NCBI GenBank assembly: GCA_009778965.1
Contig: WRFE01000002.1
Span: 1 to 64,000 of the forward strand
Direction of reading: 5' to 3'
Source: Candidatus Endomicrobium labiotermitis
Lineage (GTDB): Bacteria > Elusimicrobiota > Endomicrobiia > Endomicrobiales > Endomicrobiaceae
DNA: 64,000 bases
How positions within the stretch are numbered: the stretch's first letter is position 1; every line of letters begins with the position of its first letter. The notes below the pieces were generated by a model. The model had not been told where the DNA came from and searched no databases. It was given only the letters and a program-made list of their open reading frames with translations. Made by a program: the position numbers and the translations under genes. Below are positions 49,931 to 60,003 of the stretch, piece by piece.

Positions 49931-52188
49931 GTTTTTGGAAGAAAACCGGCGACAACAGTAAAAAAACATATTTGCTTTGCGGAATAGAAATTTTTAAGAA
50001 AAGAAAAGAGTCCGATAAAAAGGCTTACTACTTTCTCGGAATAAAATATTGGGAAAAGAAATTTTCGTTTGAAAAAACAGTATATTTTTTATTTGGAATA
50101 GAAATTTTCAAGAAAATAAAAGAGCCTTATAATAAAAAATACTATATTTTCGGCATAAAATACAGGCAAGAAACAAAAATATTGTTTATCAAAATTATGC
50201 CGGAAGGATACCGCGCTCAAAACGGGAAAAATATACTTTTGGTAAACCATTCAATGACTCATACCGGTGCTCCGATAGCTCTTTTGCGTGTTGGCGAAAT
50301 TTTAAAGGAAAACGGCTTTAATCCGTATTTCTTATCTCCGGAAAAAGGCGACCTTGAAGAAAAAGTACTTGCAACCGGAATACCTGTAATTTATTGCCGC
50401 GACATTTATGCTTCTGGTCAGAGCGTTGACTTAAAGACAGATTTTAGCGCGGCGTTATGCAATACCGCATGTTCTCTGTTCCCGTATGATAATATTTGCC
50501 GTACTATGCCTACAATGTTATGGCTTCACGAATTGGTAAGCGAGGATTTACCGGAAAAAGAGTCTGATATTCTTAATCAGGCTACAAATGTTTATGCAGG
50601 CGGACCTTTGGTAAATAAATTTTTGGAGTTTTACGGTCAAAACGGAAAAGTCTTATTGTATCCGGCGCAAGATAAATGTATCACACCCGATTTTAACCGA
50701 AATGAGTCGGAAACAGTTAAATTTTCAGTTATGGGAAGTATATGCAAAAGAAAAAACCAGGAACTTTTTATATCCGCTATAAAACTTATCCCGCCTGATA
50801 TACGCAAAAAAGCCCGTTTTGATATTGTAGCGAACATGACAGATGATGTTCCTCTTCTTAACAAATTAAAACAGAATTCAAAAAATATAAATGAACTTTC
50901 TTTTATTCCGCTTATAACCGATGAAACTAAGTACAGGCAGTATTTGGATTCAGTCGACGCGGTTGTATGCTCTTCTACTGAAGATCCGTTGCCTATTGTA
51001 ATAACAGACGCAATGATGCATGGTAAAATTCCGATTGTAAGCAGCATGACAGGGCATAAAGAAATGATCGAAAATGGAATTGACGGATATGTGTTTGAAA
51101 ACGGACATCCTCAAGAACTTGCCAAAATAATGCAAGAGTTAATAGAACATCCTGCTTCTATGACGGCGGTTAAACAAGCTGCACGTGACGTTTTCTTGAA
51201 AAACTTTAATGAAGCTGCGGTAAAAAAACAAATAATCTCTATTATAAATACCCTTACCTGCAGAATCGAATCGGACAAAAATTTAAAACCGTTGGTATCA
51301 GTTATAGTTCCGAATTATAATCACGCAAAATATCTGCGTAAACGCCTAGATTCAATTTACTCTCAAACATATAAAAATATAGAGGTACTCCTTTTAGACG
51401 ATTTTTCAACCGATGAAAGCCGCGAAATACTTACTCGATATGAGTCAAAGTATCACAGTAATACAAAAATTTATTTTAATGAAAAAAATTCCGGAGGCGT
51501 TTTTTATCAGTGGAAAAAGGGATTAAGCCTTGCCAAAGGCGACTTGGTATGGATAGCCGAAAGCGACGATTATTGCAGTGATAACTTTCTTGAGGAAGCA
51601 GTTAAGTTTTTTCAGTATGAAAGCGTAAAATTATTTTTTGCAAGGACAATTTTCGTTAACGGTAAAAATGAATCATTTTGTGACACGGAAAGATATTTGC
51701 GGGATTTTAAAAGATCTTGGATTAATTCTGAATTTATTGAAACAGGCGATAATCTAGTTAGACAGGGATTTGGCTTTATGAACATAGTTCCCAACGTCAG
51801 CGGAGCGGTATTCAGAAACACAGGTTTCAAAAATATATTAGATGACAAAAACTGGTATTCCCTTAAACTCTGCGGAGACTGGATGTTTTATTTAAATCTT
51901 ATAAAAGAAGGAAAAGTTGCATATTCTTCATTTGCGACTAATTATTACAGACAGCTTGATGAAGGCACCTGCAAAAAAGTTGCTATTACAGAAAATTTTT
52001 ATACGGAACATGAGCAGATAGCGGTTTTTGTGGCTAAAAACTATAATGTCAGAGCGGAAATTTTTATTAGACAAAATAAAGCCTTAGAGCATCATACAAA
52101 ACATTTTAAAAACATTTTTGCAATGAATAATTTGAGCAAATATTATGATTTAAAAAAAATTCTTAATATTTTGGAGAAAAACGGATGA
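49927..52188 (+). CDS. Bifunctional glycosyltransferase GT4-GT2 with N-terminal FGIxxFKK repeats
   Basis: GT4-like first half (TEDPLPIVITDAMMHGKIPIVSS); GT2 second half (SVIVPNYNHAKYLRKRLDSIYSQTYKNIEVLLLDD). Confidence 0.85.
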   Translation: MSFWKKTGDNSKKTYLLCGIEIFKKRKESDKKAYYFLGIKYWEKKFSFEKTVYFLFGIEIFKKIKEPYNKKYYIFGIKYRQETKILFIKIMPEGYRAQNGKNILLVNHSMTHTGAPIALLRVGEILKENGFNPYFLSPEKGDLEEKVLATGIPVIYCRDIYASGQSVDLKTDFSAALCNTACSLFPYDNICRTMPTMLWLHELVSEDLPEKESDILNQATNVYAGGPLVNKFLEFYGQNGKVLLYPAQDKCITPDFNRNESETVKFSVMGSICKRKNQELFISAIKLIPPDIRKKARFDIVANMTDDVPLLNKLKQNSKNINELSFIPLITDETKYRQYLDSVDAVVCSSTEDPLPIVITDAMMHGKIPIVSSMTGHKEMIENGIDGYVFENGHPQELAKIMQELIEHPASMTAVKQAARDVFLKNFNEAAVKKQIISIINTLTCRIESDKNLKPLVSVIVPNYNHAKYLRKRLDSIYSQTYKNIEVLLLDDFSTDESREILTRYESKYHSNTKIYFNEKNSGGVFYQWKKGLSLAKGDLVWIAESDDYCSDNFLEEAVKFFQYESVKLFFARTIFVNGKNESFCDTERYLRDFKRSWINSEFIETGDNLVRQGFGFMNIVPNVSGAVFRNTGFKNILDDKNWYSLKLCGDWMFYLNLIKEGKVAYSSFATNYYRQLDEGTCKKVAITENFYTEHEQIAVFVAKNYNVRAEIFIRQNKALEHHTKHFKNIFAMNNLSKYYDLKKILNILEKNG

Positions 52189-54332
52189 ATGTGTTTTCAA
52201 AATCCGATAACGGAGCAGGCAAGGTTGTTTATAAATTGCTTGGCATAGAATTTTTTAAGAAAAAGAAAAATATTTATGAAAAATCATATTACATTTTCGG
52301 AATAAAATATTGGAAAAAGAACATCTCGAAAAGAAATACAGCATACTCTCCGCTGGTATCAGTTATAATTCCGTGTTACAATCACGAAAAATATCTAAAA
52401 ACAAGACTGGAATCTGTCTATAATCAAACATATAAAAATATAGAAGTAATCCTTTTAGATGATGCGTCTTCTGACAATAGCAGAGAAATATTACAGAAAT
52501 ATGCTTTGAAACACTCTAATACAAAAGTTTTTTTTAATGATACTAATTCCGGAGGAGTTTTTATCCAATGGGGAAGAGGCTTATCTTTAGCCAAAGGTGA
52601 ACTGGTATGGATTGCCGAAAGCGACGATTATTGCAGCAACAATTTTCTTGAAGAAACGGTAGGATTTTTTGTTGACGAAAGCGTATCGTTATCTTTTGCA
52701 AGAACGGTATTTGTAAATGAAAAAGGCAACAAAATATGGGATATAGAAAGTTATCTTAGTGATATAACGTCAAAACAATGGATAAATTCTCGTTTTGTGG
52801 AAACTGCCCATAAAATTGTTAATGAAGGATTCGGATTTAAGAATTTAGTGCCAAATGTAAGCAGCGCTATCTTTAGGAATACAGGATTTAAAAATATATT
52901 AAATGATAAAAACTGGTTTGCCTTTAAACTTTGCGGCGACTGGTTGTTTTATTTGTTTATAATCAGAGGCGGAAGAATTGCTTATTCGTCATTTGCGACT
53001 AATTATTACAGATATCACGAATCAAATTTAAGCATTGCAATACGCGCTACGCCGTCTTACTATACAGAACATGAAAAAATAGCCGAATATGTGGCTGAAA
53101 ATTATAAAGTTGACAAAGAAATTTTTATCAAACAAGCGGAAATGCTAAAAAAGCATGCCTTGGAACATAATAATAAATTTGCCATAGACGCATTTGAAAA
53201 ACTATATAATCTACATCATATTTATAGCCGTATGTCTTTGAGAAAACCCAATTTGCTTATGGCCTCGTATGGATTTGCCTCAGGCGGCGGCGAAGTTCTA
53301 CCTATTTTTATCGCAAACCGCTTAAAAGATACGGGCGTAGCCGTAACTTTTTTTGATCATCAGGGTTTGCCGGAAAACACCGAAATAAAAGCTATGCTTG
53401 ATAAATCTATTCCTATACTAAAAAAGATGTTTTTAAACGGTAATGACGAGCTTAATGATTTTGCTTTTGACATAATTCAAACTCAGTACGCCCATGTTGA
53501 AACTTTTTTTTCTACGCGTAAAGGCAGCGCCAAGCATATAGCTGTGCTGCACGGAATGTACGAGGCGATGGAAAATGAAGTGTTTGAAACAAAGTGGGTA
53601 GATTTACCTATGTTGACAAAAAATATTGACCGCTGGCTTTACACTACAGGTAAAAATTTAGACGCTTTCAAGAAATATAATTGTTATGACGAAAGCCGTT
53701 TTTTCAAAATTAATAACGGGCTGCCGGAAAGCGTAGAAAGCAAAAATGTCGTAAGACAGGATTTATCCATACCTGAAGATGCCTTTGTATTATGTCTTGT
53801 AAGCCGCGCCATAGAAGATAAAGGCTGGAACGAAGCTATAGAAGCGGTAAATCTCGCAAATAAATCTATGGAAAATAAAGTTCATTTAATTTTAATAGGC
53901 GATGGACCTGTTTATGAAACTCTTAAAAAAGAAACTTTGATTCCCAAATATATCCACATATTAGGATTTAAGAAAAACATAAGAGATTATTTTAAACTAT
54001 CTGACATGTCAATTCTCCCGTCACGCTTTAAAGGCGAAAGTTTTCCGCTTGTTATAATAGATTCATTGCTGACGGATAAACCCGTTATAGCTTCTGATAT
54101 TGGCGAAATAAGAAATATGCTTTCAAGTGAAAATGAAGAATTGGCAGGACAAGTATTTAAATTGAACGATTGGAAGATACCGGTGGAAGAACTTTCTTCA
54201 ATAATAAAAGATTTTGCAAATAATAAATATAAGTATAATGCGGCTATAAGCGTTGTGACAAAAATAAAAGACCGCTTTTCTATAGCCAATGTTGCCGCAG
54301 AATACTTAAAACACTATAATGATTTGACATAA
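52185..54332 (+). CDS. Bifunctional glycosyltransferase GT2-GT4 with N-terminal FGIxxFKK module
   Basis: GT2 first (SVIIPCYNHEKYLKTRLESVYNQTYKNIEV); GT4 second (PSRFKGESFPLVIIDSLLTDKPVIASDIGEI). Confidence 0.87.
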   Translation: MNVFSKSDNGAGKVVYKLLGIEFFKKKKNIYEKSYYIFGIKYWKKNISKRNTAYSPLVSVIIPCYNHEKYLKTRLESVYNQTYKNIEVILLDDASSDNSREILQKYALKHSNTKVFFNDTNSGGVFIQWGRGLSLAKGELVWIAESDDYCSNNFLEETVGFFVDESVSLSFARTVFVNEKGNKIWDIESYLSDITSKQWINSRFVETAHKIVNEGFGFKNLVPNVSSAIFRNTGFKNILNDKNWFAFKLCGDWLFYLFIIRGGRIAYSSFATNYYRYHESNLSIAIRATPSYYTEHEKIAEYVAENYKVDKEIFIKQAEMLKKHALEHNNKFAIDAFEKLYNLHHIYSRMSLRKPNLLMASYGFASGGGEVLPIFIANRLKDTGVAVTFFDHQGLPENTEIKAMLDKSIPILKKMFLNGNDELNDFAFDIIQTQYAHVETFFSTRKGSAKHIAVLHGMYEAMENEVFETKWVDLPMLTKNIDRWLYTTGKNLDAFKKYNCYDESRFFKINNGLPESVESKNVVRQDLSIPEDAFVLCLVSRAIEDKGWNEAIEAVNLANKSMENKVHLILIGDGPVYETLKKETLIPKYIHILGFKKNIRDYFKLSDMSILPSRFKGESFPLVIIDSLLTDKPVIASDIGEIRNMLSSENEELAGQVFKLNDWKIPVEELSSIIKDFANNKYKYNAAISVVTKIKDRFSIANVAAEYLKHYNDLT

Positions 54333-54398
54333 AAAGACCGCTTTTCTATAGCCAATGTTGCCGCAGAATACTTAAAACACTATAATGATTTGACATAA
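54266..54398. repeat. Tandem duplication of a 66-bp unit
   Basis: aaaagaccgcttttctatagccaatgttgccgcagaatacttaaaacactataatgatttgacat occurs twice in tandem, offset 66 bp. Confidence 0.97.
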
Positions 54399-54413
54399 CT
54401 TATATGGACAAAT

Positions 54414-55259
54414 ATGAACAACACTAAATGCGTCATAATAGGCAACGACAGTTATTTATTCCATGGTTTTAGCGATAAACTCGTAGACGTTGATTTTTAT
54501 TATTTGACGTTTAACGATTGGCGTACGGATAAAAATCTAGAGATTTTGCAAAAGGCGGACGCAGTTATTAATTTTGCAATTTCTCCGGATTTTTCGACCA
54601 GAGATATGAACTCTGACGAAATTATTGATATACAAATAGCCAGAATATTAAAAGACGCTAACAGCCGTTTTTTATTTATAAGTTCACGTAAAGTTTACGG
54701 CACTAATAAAGAATGCAGAACATATAAAGAAGATGACGCTTTAACGGGTTTTGATTTTTATTCTAAAAATAAGATTAAAACCGAAAAAGAGCTGACTGAT
54801 ATTTTAGGCGAAAAACTTTGCGTTTTTAGAGTGTCTAATATCATAGGAGAGCCGGTTTTGCGTAAAAATTATAAAACTTTTATAGGATGGATTACAGAAA
54901 GCATTGTAAATAACGGATTTTTAAAAATTACCCAGTCAAAAGACGCGCAAAAAGATTTTATAACAAAAGATTTTCTTCACAAGGCAATTGCATTTTTTAT
55001 AGGAAACAAAATATCAGGTATATTTAATGTTTCCGCGGGGTTTCCCGTAAAAATCGGAGAACTTCTTGCCGATATGGCAGGAAAAGAAAAAATTATTTTT
55101 GACGATGCGGCATCATGCTCAAATTCTGAACAATTTGTTTTAGACAACAGTAAATTAACATATTTAACCGGATTAACATTTTCTCCTCAAGCTTTGAAAC
55201 AAGGATGTTTGAAATTTAATGAGTTGCTTAGCAAAATATGCCAAAGGCGGAATATATGA
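54414..55259 (+). CDS. NAD-dependent epimerase/dehydratase-like (SDR) protein
   Basis: FLFISSRKVYGTNKECRTYKEDDAL...YSKNKIKTEKEL. Confidence 0.75.
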   Translation: MNNTKCVIIGNDSYLFHGFSDKLVDVDFYYLTFNDWRTDKNLEILQKADAVINFAISPDFSTRDMNSDEIIDIQIARILKDANSRFLFISSRKVYGTNKECRTYKEDDALTGFDFYSKNKIKTEKELTDILGEKLCVFRVSNIIGEPVLRKNYKTFIGWITESIVNNGFLKITQSKDAQKDFITKDFLHKAIAFFIGNKISGIFNVSAGFPVKIGELLADMAGKEKIIFDDAASCSNSEQFVLDNSKLTYLTGLTFSPQALKQGCLKFNELLSKICQRRNI

Positions 55260-57004
55260 AACTATGGAAAAAAACAAAAGAAGTCGGCAAGACAGTATAT
55301 TTAGTTTGCGGGATAGAGATATTCAAGAAAAAAACAGAAAATAATATAAAAAAATATTATTTATTTGGTATTCGCATATTTAAAAAGCTCCCTTCATCTG
55401 TTGATTTGTTAAATCAGTTAAATAACAGCACTATTCAAATCTCCGATATATTAAGAACTAATAATACTTTATTAAATGCTGCTAATAATATTTACAATGA
55501 CTTAACTGCCGCCAGAGCCGAGCTTGATAGATTACAATACAAAATGCAAAATTCTATCGGACACGCTTTAACCGCAAACAGCCTGCACCGCCGCGTTTTC
55601 CCAAAGTATCAAAATATTAATTACGGAAAGGATGTCGTGCTTGTAGCAACAGGACCCAGCTTAAACGAATATATCCCTATAAAAGATGCCGTCCATATAG
55701 GAGTAAACAGGGCATTTCGATTTGAAAAAGTTAAGTTTGATTACTTATTCGCTCAGGATTATTCCGGTCCTACGAAAGATTGGATAAAGGATTTTATTGA
55801 ATACGATAACGCATATACAAAGAAATTTTTGGGTATATTGCCATATACAGGAACAGAAATTGACAAGTATATTATTCCCGGAAGTATTTGCATTGGCACA
55901 AATATTGAACGTTATTACGTAAACGACTGCAATACTGAAAGATTTACTTACGACATATCTCAAGAGGCTTTCGGAGATTCGTATTCAGTTGCTTTTCCAG
56001 TAATGCAGTTTATATTATGGACAAACCCGAAACGTATTTATTTGGTAGGCTGCGACACAAGCTCTTCCGGACATTTTGATAAAGGCGCAAACAGCTTGTT
56101 TATAAACAGAGTACTTAACGGGTGGGACAGATTAAAAAAGTTTGCCGATGTTTATTACCCGGACACTGAAATTATTTCAATTAACCCCATAGGGCTTAAA
56201 GGATTGTTTAAGGATATTTACACCAGAACTGATGAGCAAAACGCTTCGCTTTTGCTTGAACATTATACAGAACTTTTCAAATCCGAAGATTACCGAACAA
56301 GTTTTTTAGCAAAACACAGAGATGAAAGAATGGACGCATATAGAAACGATATTTTTCCAGGTGACCGCATCTCCTTTCATTTAGACAGATATTTTTTCGC
56401 TTCTCAATTTATCAATAACAAAATAATAATAGATGTCGCAAGCGGTACTGGTTACGGCGCAAATTTTATGGCATCTTTGAGCTCTCCCGTCAAAATATAC
56501 GGCGTGGAAATTGACGTTGAAGCTATAGCTTACGCAAAATCAAAATATCAAAGAGATAATGTTGAATTTAATCAGGGTTCAATAATAAATATTCCTTTTC
56601 CGGACAATTTTTGCGACGTGTTAACGTCTTTCGAAACTATAGAACATGCAGAAAATGAAAACAAGCAATTGCAGGAAGTTCAAAGGGTTTTAAAGCCCGG
56701 CGGATATTATATTCTCTCTACCCCGAACAGATGGGGGCTTACTTCTCATCATGTCAAAGACTATGATTATGACAGCGTTCGGGAACTTGTAAGTAAATAT
56801 TTTACCATTGAGGCAATATTTAATCAAAACTCCGGGAGTTCCGGAAGAGTTGAAAATCACGAACAACCGAGAAAAATCGTCCCGACAACTCAAGAAAATC
56901 ATCATTTGGCGGAGTGTTTTATAATTGTCGCAAAAAATACAAAAGACGGCTCTAATGCGAACTTAAATGATAAAAAGATATTCTCTACCTCTACATTTTC
57001 ATAA
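55256..57004 (+). CDS. DUF115-like plus SAM methyltransferase fusion with N-terminal FGIxxFKK module
   Basis: VVLVATGPSLNEYI...HIGVNRAF; IDVASGTGYGANFMASL...VLKPGGYYILSTPNRW; start corrected to 55256. Confidence 0.8.
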   Translation: MKLWKKTKEVGKTVYLVCGIEIFKKKTENNIKKYYLFGIRIFKKLPSSVDLLNQLNNSTIQISDILRTNNTLLNAANNIYNDLTAARAELDRLQYKMQNSIGHALTANSLHRRVFPKYQNINYGKDVVLVATGPSLNEYIPIKDAVHIGVNRAFRFEKVKFDYLFAQDYSGPTKDWIKDFIEYDNAYTKKFLGILPYTGTEIDKYIIPGSICIGTNIERYYVNDCNTERFTYDISQEAFGDSYSVAFPVMQFILWTNPKRIYLVGCDTSSSGHFDKGANSLFINRVLNGWDRLKKFADVYYPDTEIISINPIGLKGLFKDIYTRTDEQNASLLLEHYTELFKSEDYRTSFLAKHRDERMDAYRNDIFPGDRISFHLDRYFFASQFINNKIIIDVASGTGYGANFMASLSSPVKIYGVEIDVEAIAYAKSKYQRDNVEFNQGSIINIPFPDNFCDVLTSFETIEHAENENKQLQEVQRVLKPGGYYILSTPNRWGLTSHHVKDYDYDSVRELVSKYFTIEAIFNQNSGSSGRVENHEQPRKIVPTTQENHHLAECFIIVAKNTKDGSNANLNDKKIFSTSTFS

Positions 57005-57147
57005 AAGAATAACTAGTTTCCGCCAGATAATTTTGTATATTGAATCTTATAGATTGATAGTATTTATAAATTTAAACGCGAATTACATAAAGACTACATA
57101 AACGTTTAAAAAAATGTTTTATCTAAAATACTTATTCGGGAGGCTCA

Positions 57148-58398
57148 ATGAAAAGGCGTGAGTTTATAGTTAATTCTTTATTAACTGTAGCCGGAACTGC
57201 CGTACTTGGCGCATGCGGCGCCAATGACACAAACAAACAGAAAAAATCCGGACAGACAAACAGAGTAGTAACAAGAAAATTCCAGCATCTCGACATACCT
57301 TTGCTTTCCTTCGGCTGTATGCGCCTTCCAACAATAAACGGACAAATCGACATGGAGCATTTTGAAAAAATGGCGGATTATGCTATGCGCCACGGCGTAA
57401 ATTATTTTGACACCGCTTTTATGTATCACGGCGGCGAATCCGAAAACGCCTTGGGAAGAGTATTGAGCAGCTACAAAAGAGACAGCTTTTTTTTGGCGAC
57501 CAAAAATCCCCTGCGCGCGCTCACCTCAAAAGCGGATGTCAGAAGAATTTTTGAAGAACAGTTAAGAAAATGCCGGGTCGATTATTTTGACTTTTATCTT
57601 GCCCACAATATTTCCGTATTAACCATATATAACTTCCGTAGTTTTGGCGTATATGAAGAGCTCGTGAAATTAAAACAGGAAGGTTTGATAAAACATTTGG
57701 GGTTTTCTTATCACGGCGGAGCCGAACTCCTTGAAGAAGTAGCCAACGAATATCCTTGGGAATTCTGCCAGATACAATTGAATTATCTTGACTGGACTGC
57801 AATGAATGTCAGAAAAAACTATAGAATTTTAACAAAAGCAAAAATTCCGGTACTGCCTATGACTCCTTTAAGAGGCGGCGCTTTAACCAGACTTACCGGC
57901 TCCGCGGCGGCAGTGCTTGCTAATGAAGCTCCTAATGATACACAGGCTTCTTTCGGTCTTCGCTGGGTGGCCGGAAGAGAAAACAATTTTACAGTTTTAA
58001 GCGGAATGAGCAGTCTGCAGCAAATGGAAGAAAACGTAGAAACTTTTGTAAATTTCCGTCCTTTCACAAAACAAGAAGACGAAATTGCTGAAAGAATATC
58101 CGTGATACTTCAAAAAAAGGGCGAAATAAACTGCACTACATGTAATTACTGCGTTGACTGCCCCAGAGGTATAGCGATACCGTTTATTTTTGACGCGTAT
58201 AATGAATACAGGGCAACAGGCGACGCGGAAGCGTTTTTAAAAAGATATGATTCCTTAAGAGCACGACAAAAAGCGGACAGATGTATAAAATGCAACTTTT
58301 GCAATGAGCAGTGCCCGCAGCTACTGAATATTCCTCCGCTTTTAGAAAAGGTCGAAGAAACTTTAAAAAATCTAAGAGCTCAACAGGCGGTGAAATAA
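57148..58398 (+). CDS. Tat-signal aldo/keto reductase with C-terminal Fe-S cluster
   Basis: MKRREFIVNSLLTVAGTAVLGACG; FGCMRLPT; CTTCNYCVDCPRGI; CIKCNFCNEQCPQ. Confidence 0.9.
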   Translation: MKRREFIVNSLLTVAGTAVLGACGANDTNKQKKSGQTNRVVTRKFQHLDIPLLSFGCMRLPTINGQIDMEHFEKMADYAMRHGVNYFDTAFMYHGGESENALGRVLSSYKRDSFFLATKNPLRALTSKADVRRIFEEQLRKCRVDYFDFYLAHNISVLTIYNFRSFGVYEELVKLKQEGLIKHLGFSYHGGAELLEEVANEYPWEFCQIQLNYLDWTAMNVRKNYRILTKAKIPVLPMTPLRGGALTRLTGSAAAVLANEAPNDTQASFGLRWVAGRENNFTVLSGMSSLQQMEENVETFVNFRPFTKQEDEIAERISVILQKKGEINCTTCNYCVDCPRGIAIPFIFDAYNEYRATGDAEAFLKRYDSLRARQKADRCIKCNFCNEQCPQLLNIPPLLEKVEETLKNLRAQQAVK

Positions 58399-58399
58399 C

Positions 58400-59674
58400 A
58401 TGGCTAAGAAAAATATTTTTTATCGCTTGAGAATAAGTATCGCTGTTTTAGTTGGAATATTATCTGTCGCGGCATTTCTGGGACTGTTTTATTCAGTCAA
58501 AATATTTGATTTGCAGTTTGCCGCTTTAATACAAAGAGTATTTATAGACTTTTCAATAATAGCGCTTGTTTTACTTTTGTTTATTCTCATAACAACCGTT
58601 ATTTTCGGAAGACTTTACTGCTCCACTTTGTGCCCTTTGGGGCTTTTGCAGGAATTTGCCGGTTTATTTAAAAAAGGCGTTTCCGGAAAACAAAAAAATC
58701 TGCCTGCCAAATACATAATCGCGGCAGTAGTTTTCGGAACATTGGCCGGCGGAACAGCGTATATATTGCGTCTTACGGAGCCTTATACATATTTCGGTTC
58801 TGCTTTTACTCTGGCGTTTTTAGGAATTATAGCCGTAATAGCCATATTAATTGTTGTCTTTTTTAAAGACAGATTTTTCTGTACAAATATTTGTCCGGTA
58901 GGTACGGTTTTAGGTTTAATTTCCAAATGTTCGGTTAACAAAATATACATTGAAAAAGAAACCTGCATTTTGTGCGGCAAATGCGAAAAAATATGCCCCG
59001 CAGGCTGTATAGATTATAAAGAAAAAGATATAACAAACGAAACCTGTATAAAATGTTTAAACTGTCTTAATATCTGTCCGAAACAGTCAATAAAATACGG
59101 TTTTGATAATAAAAAAATAGTGGAATTCAGCCCGCAAAGACGCCAGTTTATGCTGGTAGCTTCATCCATTGCGGTTTTCGCAGTAGCGGCAAAAGTCGGA
59201 AAAGTAATAAAGAAAGCCTTATATGAAAAGTTTTCGGATGTGATTCTTCCGCCCGGAGCATTATATGAAGAACGTTTCTTAAACAAATGTCTTAACTGCA
59301 ATCTCTGCGTTAAAGTATGCCCTACGCGCATAATAAAAAAAGCCGATAAAAACTTCTGCGCGGTAAGCATTGATTACAGCAAAAATTTTTGTAAGTTTGA
59401 CTGTGTTAAATGTACTGAAGTTTGTCCTGCCGGCGCGTTAAAAAGAATATCGCTTGAAGAAAAACAAAGATTAAGAATAGCGATGATAGCGCCGCCTCAG
59501 GAATATTTTGAAGGCTTTGACAAATGTATGGAAGCATGCCCGACAGATGCGCTGGTTCTTACTGACGGCAACCCCGGATTTTTACCTTTAAGATGTATTG
59601 GATGCGGAGCGTGCGTTGCCATATCTAATGGTCATATTACAATTTACGGAACTGCAAGACAGGTAAGAACATAA
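58400..59674 (+). CDS. NapH/NapG-like membrane polyferredoxin fusion
   Basis: N-terminal TM with CSTLCPLGLLQE and CTNICPVG; multiple CxxCxxCxxxCP; internal SPQRRQFMLVASSIAVFAVAA. Confidence 0.85.
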   Translation: MAKKNIFYRLRISIAVLVGILSVAAFLGLFYSVKIFDLQFAALIQRVFIDFSIIALVLLLFILITTVIFGRLYCSTLCPLGLLQEFAGLFKKGVSGKQKNLPAKYIIAAVVFGTLAGGTAYILRLTEPYTYFGSAFTLAFLGIIAVIAILIVVFFKDRFFCTNICPVGTVLGLISKCSVNKIYIEKETCILCGKCEKICPAGCIDYKEKDITNETCIKCLNCLNICPKQSIKYGFDNKKIVEFSPQRRQFMLVASSIAVFAVAAKVGKVIKKALYEKFSDVILPPGALYEERFLNKCLNCNLCVKVCPTRIIKKADKNFCAVSIDYSKNFCKFDCVKCTEVCPAGALKRISLEEKQRLRIAMIAPPQEYFEGFDKCMEACPTDALVLTDGNPGFLPLRCIGCGACVAISNGHITIYGTARQVRT

Positions 59675-59772
59675 AAGCTAGTCATCATTGCGGCCTCCGA
59701 GCCGCAATCTGACTTTTAAGGATGAGATTGCGGATCAAGCCCGCAATGACACCGACAGGAAAGGAGAGAATT

Positions 59773-60003
59773 ATGTCTTTAGGAATGGGCGAAATTCTTT
59801 TAATAGTTATAGCTGTTGTAGTTTTATTCGGCGGCAAAAAAATACCGGAGCTTGCAAAGGCATTGGCAAAAGCTTCTTATGAATTTAAAAAAGCAAAAGA
59901 TGCAATTGCAAACGAGGCAAATGAACTTAAAAAAGCGTCTGAAATTGAAGTTAAAGAACTTGAAAAAAGCGTAACGAGCGACTCTGCTGATAAGAAAGAA
60001 TAA
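59773..60003 (+). CDS. tatA: Twin-arginine translocase TatA
   Basis: MSLGMGEILLIVIAVVVLFGGKKIPELAKALAKASYEFKKA; start corrected from 59722. Confidence 0.92.
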   Translation: MSLGMGEILLIVIAVVVLFGGKKIPELAKALAKASYEFKKAKDAIANEANELKKASEIEVKELEKSVTSDSADKKE

